DNA of 64,000 bases from the NCBI RefSeq assembly GCF_011297335.1, contig NZ_JAAOTJ010000005.1, forward strand, positions 124,001 through 188,000, in the 5' to 3' direction. The position numbers and the translations under genes are program-made. Shown here piece after piece: positions 60,861 to 64,000 of the stretch. Below the pieces are notes generated by a model. That model had not been told where the DNA came from. It worked only from the letters and a program-made list of their open reading frames with translations, and did no database searches. The stretch is from Catellatospora methionotrophica. Lineage in GTDB: Bacteria > Actinomycetota > Actinomycetes > Mycobacteriales > Micromonosporaceae. Each line of letters starts with the position of its first letter. Position 1 is the stretch's first letter.

Positions 60861-61159
60861 GGCCGCAAAGACTACGCACCCGAAACCGAACGTGGGAGTC
60901 GAGCGTCTACTTTTTGGCGCACTCAACGGACATGACCGGTATCACAGTGCAACCGTCCGGACGGCCTGTCGGGCCTGCTCCCACCCGCCGCCCGCCCGAC
61001 CCGGCGGTCCGGCTCGCGCCCGCACCCGCTGTCCACCTGCCGACAAACTGCAACCCACCCACGCCACATCGAGTGTCTTCAGATACCGGACCGTCACGGG
61101 GCGGCCCGGCCACCCCCACCCACCCCACCCGCCCACCACCCGCCACCCACCACCCGCCG
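60861..61159. other. intergenic region upstream of the STAND regulator
   Basis: It should hold the promoter of the gene at 58407-60860. Its left 100 nt are more AT-rich and include TTGCACTGTGATACC on the minus strand. Its right part, from about 61100, is a CCCACCC-type C-rich tract that belongs to the fifth CTTAAAG element. I see no ORF that I would call. Confidence 0.5.
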
Positions 61160-61222
61160 CGCAACTCTTAAAGAGTCGCGCCCTCAACCAGTGGCCGAGG
61201 GCGCGAGTCTTTAAGAGTTGCG
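61160..61222. repeat. CTTAAAG palindromic element, copy 5
   Basis: Arms 61160-61185 and 61197-61222 match at 25 of 26 positions, with an 11-nt loop ending GTGGCC. The single mismatch (CGCGAGTC in place of CGCGACTC) and the loop end are shared with copy 3. It lies 25 nt past the stop of the binding-lipoprotein gene. The flanks are C-rich on the left and G-rich on the right (GGGAAGGGGCGGGTGGGTGGG-like, with quadruplex potential). Confidence 0.9.
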
Positions 61223-61247
61223 GCACGGGAAGGGGCGGGTGGGTGGG

Positions 61248-62450
61248 TTAGCTGAGGCGGACCCAGGCGCCTTGGCGGACGGTGAAGGGGGCGAGGGCGT
61301 CGGCTTCGAGGCCGCCGTGGGAGATGGGCTGGAAGGCGTACGCGCCGGTGATGCCCTCGATGGGGCCGCCTTCGAGGCGGCCGCGCAGGCGCTGGGGGTC
61401 CATGCTGACGGCGCGGCGGGCGGCGGTCGCCAGCAGCGTCAGCGCGTCGGCGCCGTACGGGGCGAAGCCGGTGAACGAGCCGTACTGCTGGATGTAGCGG
61501 TAGATGAAGCTGCGCTGGGCGCGTCCGGAGGGCGTGGTGGCCACCGTGGGGGCCCCGGCGAGCACGCCGGGGTGCACGACGTAGGCGCCCTCCATCGCGC
61601 GGCTGTTGGGGCCGTTGAGGGTCTCGTCCGCACCGGCGCCCGCGTCGAGGAACACCTTGCCCTTGTAGCCGGCGCTGCGCAGCGCGGCGACCGCTGCGGC
61701 ACTCACCGGTGCCTGTGCCCAGATGACGACCGCGTCGGGCTTGGCGTCGGCGACCCGGTTGGCCGCGCCGCCGTAGGCCCGGCCGGAGCGGGGCAGCCGT
61801 ACCGTGTCGACGATCTCGCGGCCGCTGGCGAGCATGGCCCGGGGCAGCGCGCGGACCCCGGCGTCGCCGTGGCCGTCGGACGTCGCCAGTACCGCGACCT
61901 TCTCCAGCTTGAGCTTGCGGATCTCGCGTCCCATGATGGCGGCCACGTCGGAGGCGTTGGCCCCGAGCTGGTAGACGAACCGGCGGTTGGGCAGCGGCAC
62001 CGTCATGTCGTCGCCGCTGTTGAGGCAGAGGAACGGGACCTTGCTGGCCTCGGCCACCGCGATGATCGCGCGGGCGGTCTCGACGGTCACGCCGCCGATG
62101 ATCGCGCAGACCTTGTCCTGCTCGATGAGGTCTTTGGCCTGCTGCATCGCGGTCGCGGCGGTGCCGCCGTTGTCCTTGAACACCAGCCGGATGTAGAGGC
62201 GGCCCTCACCGTACGGGATGCCGACCGAGTTGATCTCGTCAGCGCCGACCTTCAGCGCCTGCTCCTGCAGCTTGCCGAGGGTCGAACCGGGGCCGGTGAG
62301 CTCCAGGTTGACGCCGAGCACGAGTTCCCCGGTGGCGCCTGCGGCGGTCGCGTCGGGCTCGGAGCAGGCGGCCAGCAGCGCCGTGGCGGCCAGTCCGAGT
62401 CCGCCGGCGAGGGCGCTGCGTCGGGTCAGTCCACCTGTGGCGCTGTTCAT
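61248..62450 (-). CDS. ABC transporter substrate-binding lipoprotein (Peripla_BP_6, branched-chain amino acid type)
   Basis: 400 residues. The N-terminus has TRRSALAGGLGLAATALLAACS: a twin-Arg-like start and lipobox LAAC, so it is probably exported by Tat and lipidated. The two-lobed binding fold is shown by VLGVNLELTGPGSTLG, AIIGGVTVETARAI, VPFLCLNSGDD, VAVLATSDGHGDAG and APYGADALTLLA. It would bind an amino acid or small amide for an ABC importer or a sensor. No permease or ATPase is adjacent. The gene upstream is the histidine-kinase-type protein, so a sensing role is possible. Confidence 0.9.
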   Translation of the reverse strand: MNSATGGLTRRSALAGGLGLAATALLAACSEPDATAAGATGELVLGVNLELTGPGSTLGKLQEQALKVGADEINSVGIPYGEGRLYIRLVFKDNGGTAATAMQQAKDLIEQDKVCAIIGGVTVETARAIIAVAEASKVPFLCLNSGDDMTVPLPNRRFVYQLGANASDVAAIMGREIRKLKLEKVAVLATSDGHGDAGVRALPRAMLASGREIVDTVRLPRSGRAYGGAANRVADAKPDAVVIWAQAPVSAAAVAALRSAGYKGKVFLDAGAGADETLNGPNSRAMEGAYVVHPGVLAGAPTVATTPSGRAQRSFIYRYIQQYGSFTGFAPYGADALTLLATAARRAVSMDPQRLRGRLEGGPIEGITGAYAFQPISHGGLEADALAPFTVRQGAWVRLS

Positions 62451-62514
62451 GAACGTGCCTTTCCGTGGTGCAAGGGGGTGCGTGGGCCGCGGTGTGATCC
62501 ACTGCCGCCCACGT

Positions 62515-62544
62515 ATCGTGCTGGCCGGTCGGCGCGGGGGTCAA
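62515..62544 (-). promoter_or_regulatory. promoter candidate for the binding-lipoprotein gene
   Basis: On the minus strand TTGACC (62544-62539) and CACGAT (62520-62515) are 18 nt apart, 65 nt before the ATG. Confidence 0.4.
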
Positions 62545-62657
62545 GCCAGGTAACTATGGCCTGGGACACACCTCTACCTGCGGGTATACCCCGCGACCAC
62601 GGCCGGTGTGCGCCGTTGCCGGGCTTCATCGGCCGCCGCCGCACCGCGATGTCGACG

Positions 62658-62686
62658 GACGCCGCCGGGGTGGCCCCGGCGGCGTC
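62658..62686 (-). terminator. hairpin terminator after the kinase-type gene
   Basis: Perfect 13-bp stem GACGCCGCCGGGG/CCCCGGCGGCGTC with loop TGG, 22 nt past the stop. Confidence 0.85.
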
Positions 62687-62708
62687 GTCACGATGAGGGG
62701 ACCGCCGG

Positions 62709-64000
62709 TCAGCGGTAGTTGGCCGCCCGGTAGTTGTAGTCGTCCCGGTCGTCGCGGGCGTCCTGCTCGCGGCTGAAGTCCCAGCCGTTGGCCGACTCCC
62801 GGCCCGGCCGTCCGCCGACGGCGAAGCCGCCCTGGCCGGGCGCGCCGCCGAGTTCCTGGTTGCCACGCCGCCAGCCGCGGAAGTAGTTGCTGGTGTGCGC
62901 GGCGATGCCGGCGGCGTCGCGGACTATGCGCAGCGGGCGCTCCTCGCGCTCCGGCGTGGAGCCGGGCACCAGGTTCGCCGCAGGAACGCGCCGGGGCAGG
63001 CCCGCGGTGGTGTCGTTGCCGACCTGCGGACGGGCCGCCTGCTCGGCGGCGCGCCAGCCGCTGTCCATGGTCGAGTTCCAGGTGGTCTCGGCGCTGGTGT
63101 CCGGCCCGCTGAACCAGGCCGAGGAGACCGACGCGAAGATCAGCAGGTCGTCGTCCTCGCCCTCGGCCGGGCTGGAGGCCCGCTCGGTGCGTCGCGGCTT
63201 GGGCCGGGCGCCGGTCAGCGCGCTGTCGTCGACCAGGCGCAGCGGCGGCTCGTCGCGGCCACCGCGGCCGTTGCGGCGCGCGGGCTCGTCGGCCAGGCGC
63301 AGCGACGGGGACTCCGGCAGCACCAGATCGTCGTCGAGCCACGGCGGCGTGATGCGGCCGTCGGTGGGGCGGGCGGTCTCGTCCGGCTCGGGGTTCAGCG
63401 GCCAGTTGGCGCGGGAACCCGCGGGCGCGGTCGGCTGCTGCGGCGGCAGACCCAGCGGGTCGGCCGGCATCCGGGTGATGTCGGTTGGCACGTCAGTCGC
63501 GGACGGCGCGTTGAAACGGGGCCGCTCACCGGTGTCGCGCAGATTGTCGTGCTGGAAGCCGCTACGGGCCCGCTCGGCGAGCTCGTTGGCCAGCCGCTCG
63601 GCAGCCGACGGCTGGTAGCCGCCACGCGGCGCGCGGTTGTCGAGGTCACGAGGGCGATCCGCGCCGGGCTGCTGGTAACCACCACGGGGGGCGCGGTCGT
63701 CGAGCGGCTCGGGCTGCTGGAAACCGCCGCGCGGGGCGCGGTCGTCGAGCGGCTCGGGCTGCTGGAAACCACGGGGAGCGCGGTCGTCCAGCGGCTCGGG
63801 CTGCTGGAAACCGCCGCGCGGGGCGCGATCGTCGACCTGCTCAGGCTGCTGGAAACCGCCGCGCGGGGCGCGATCGTCGAGCGGCTCGGGCTGCTGGAAA
63901 CCGCCGCGCGGGGCGCGGTCGTCGAGCGGCTCGGGCTGCTGGTAGCCGCCGCGCGGGGCGCGGGCGTCCCGGCCGTTCAGCAGTTCGGCGGCGAAGGGCT
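62709..64000 (-). CDS. C-terminal tail of a probable conservon-type (nitrate/nitrite-sensing) histidine kinase, 5' end outside window
   Basis: About 430 codons are visible and the frame is open to the window edge, so the N-terminus and any kinase domain lie beyond. The tell-tale is near the C-terminus: GLPRRVPAANLVPG, followed by IVRDAAGIAAHTSNYFRGWRRG, which closely resembles the end of CvnA-type kinases of actinobacterial conservons. Upstream of it is a 15-residue tandem repeat and an Asp/Pro-rich disordered stretch. The cvnB-C-D genes normally following are absent; a binding lipoprotein gene follows instead. The kinase identity cannot be confirmed without the missing part. Confidence 0.65.
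   Translation of the reverse strand, partial: PFAAELLNGRDARAPRGGYQQPEPLDDRAPRGGFQQPEPLDDRAPRGGFQQPEQVDDRAPRGGFQQPEPLDDRAPRGFQQPEPLDDRAPRGGFQQPEPLDDRAPRGGYQQPGADRPRDLDNRAPRGGYQPSAAERLANELAERARSGFQHDNLRDTGERPRFNAPSATDVPTDITRMPADPLGLPPQQPTAPAGSRANWPLNPEPDETARPTDGRITPPWLDDDLVLPESPSLRLADEPARRNGRGGRDEPPLRLVDDSALTGARPKPRRTERASSPAEGEDDDLLIFASVSSAWFSGPDTSAETTWNSTMDSGWRAAEQAARPQVGNDTTAGLPRRVPAANLVPGSTPEREERPLRIVRDAAGIAAHTSNYFRGWRRGNQELGGAPGQGGFAVGGRPGRESANGWDFSREQDARDDRDDYNYRAANYR
63668..63966 (-). repeat. 45-bp tandem repeat (about seven units) within the kinase-type gene
   Basis: The anchor GCTGCTGG recurs at 63668, 63713, 63758, 63800, 63845, 63890 and 63935: spacing 45 bp five times and 42 bp once. 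Each unit encodes GFQQPEPLDDRAPRG with few changes. DNA identity between units is high, so this is a recent or homogenised minisatellite. Confidence 0.93.

Noticed and set aside
58251-60935. 894-codon open frame on the + strand
   Set aside because: Antisense to the XRE/NB-ARC/TPR gene, whose motifs are intact; the + translation is Arg/Gln/His-rich without domains.
63668-63966. CRISPR or intergenic repeat array
   Set aside because: Units abut without spacers and keep one reading frame of the kinase-type protein.

Overview
The window is high-GC actinobacterial chromosome. Codon use, GTG starts, SPFH/conservon-type genes and the exact gene set point to a filamentous actinomycete, most likely Micromonosporaceae; this is an inference from gene content, not from a database search. 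Coding density is high and no phage, transposase, integrase or CRISPR array is visible. The window ends inside a gene on both sides.

Layout. 1-8.7 kb: the tail of an ABC-type membrane permease, a small ORF, a 786-residue Pro-rich repeat protein, an MFS transporter, a thioredoxin/NHL-repeat protein, 5-oxoprolinase PxpA and a hemolysin III-type membrane protein. 8.9-17.6 kb: SixA phosphatase, acyl-CoA dehydrogenase FadE5, a SpoIIE-type phosphatase, dCTP deaminase, a flavin-nucleotide-binding protein behind an SOS box, tRNA-Gly, two unknown coupled genes, a polysaccharide deacetylase lipoprotein and a TetR-thioesterase pair. 17.7-20.6 kb: an NAD-kinase-like protein, a 35-residue ORF and an SPFH protein, divergent from an NrtR-like Nudix regulator. 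20.8-28.5 kb: peptidoglycan hydrolases (two NlpC/P60, one amidase), a LamG-like protein and two CNNM/CBS proteins. 28.7-30.9 kb: EtfD-like membrane Fe-S oxidoreductase.

31-43.4 kb is the conserved actinobacterial cell-division and Ser/Thr-kinase locus: crgA, DUF881, class E sortase, small membrane protein and trpG, converging on the seven-gene operon fhaA-fhaB-pstP-rodA-pbpA-pknA-pknB, which is tightly packed (four start/stop overlaps, gaps of 6 and 13 nt at the other two junctions), followed by tRNA-Leu. dnaA and gyrase are not in the window. 43.7-64 kb: ECF sigma factor with a propeller-type partner, an epimerase/WecG pair, an XRE-DUF397 regulatory module, two PASTA membrane proteins, CapA, a GCS2 ligase divergent from a MarR regulator, an XRE/NB-ARC/TPR regulator, a branched-chain amino-acid-type binding lipoprotein and the C-terminal tail of a probable conservon-type histidine kinase.

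Three things stand out. (1) Five copies of a composite intergenic element: an AT-centred palindrome (CTTAAAG core) in a 21-29 bp hairpin, with a C-rich flank on its left and a G-rich, quadruplex-capable flank on its right, always just downstream of stop codons. (2) A shared 14-bp operator, TTAC-N6-GTAA, twice before fadE5 and once before etfD, 19 kb apart, which ties the acyl-CoA dehydrogenase to its probable electron acceptor. (3) A recurring T-T-x-L-P motif in the cytoplasmic tails of the sortase and of a PASTA protein, which could be targets of the locus's Ser/Thr kinases.
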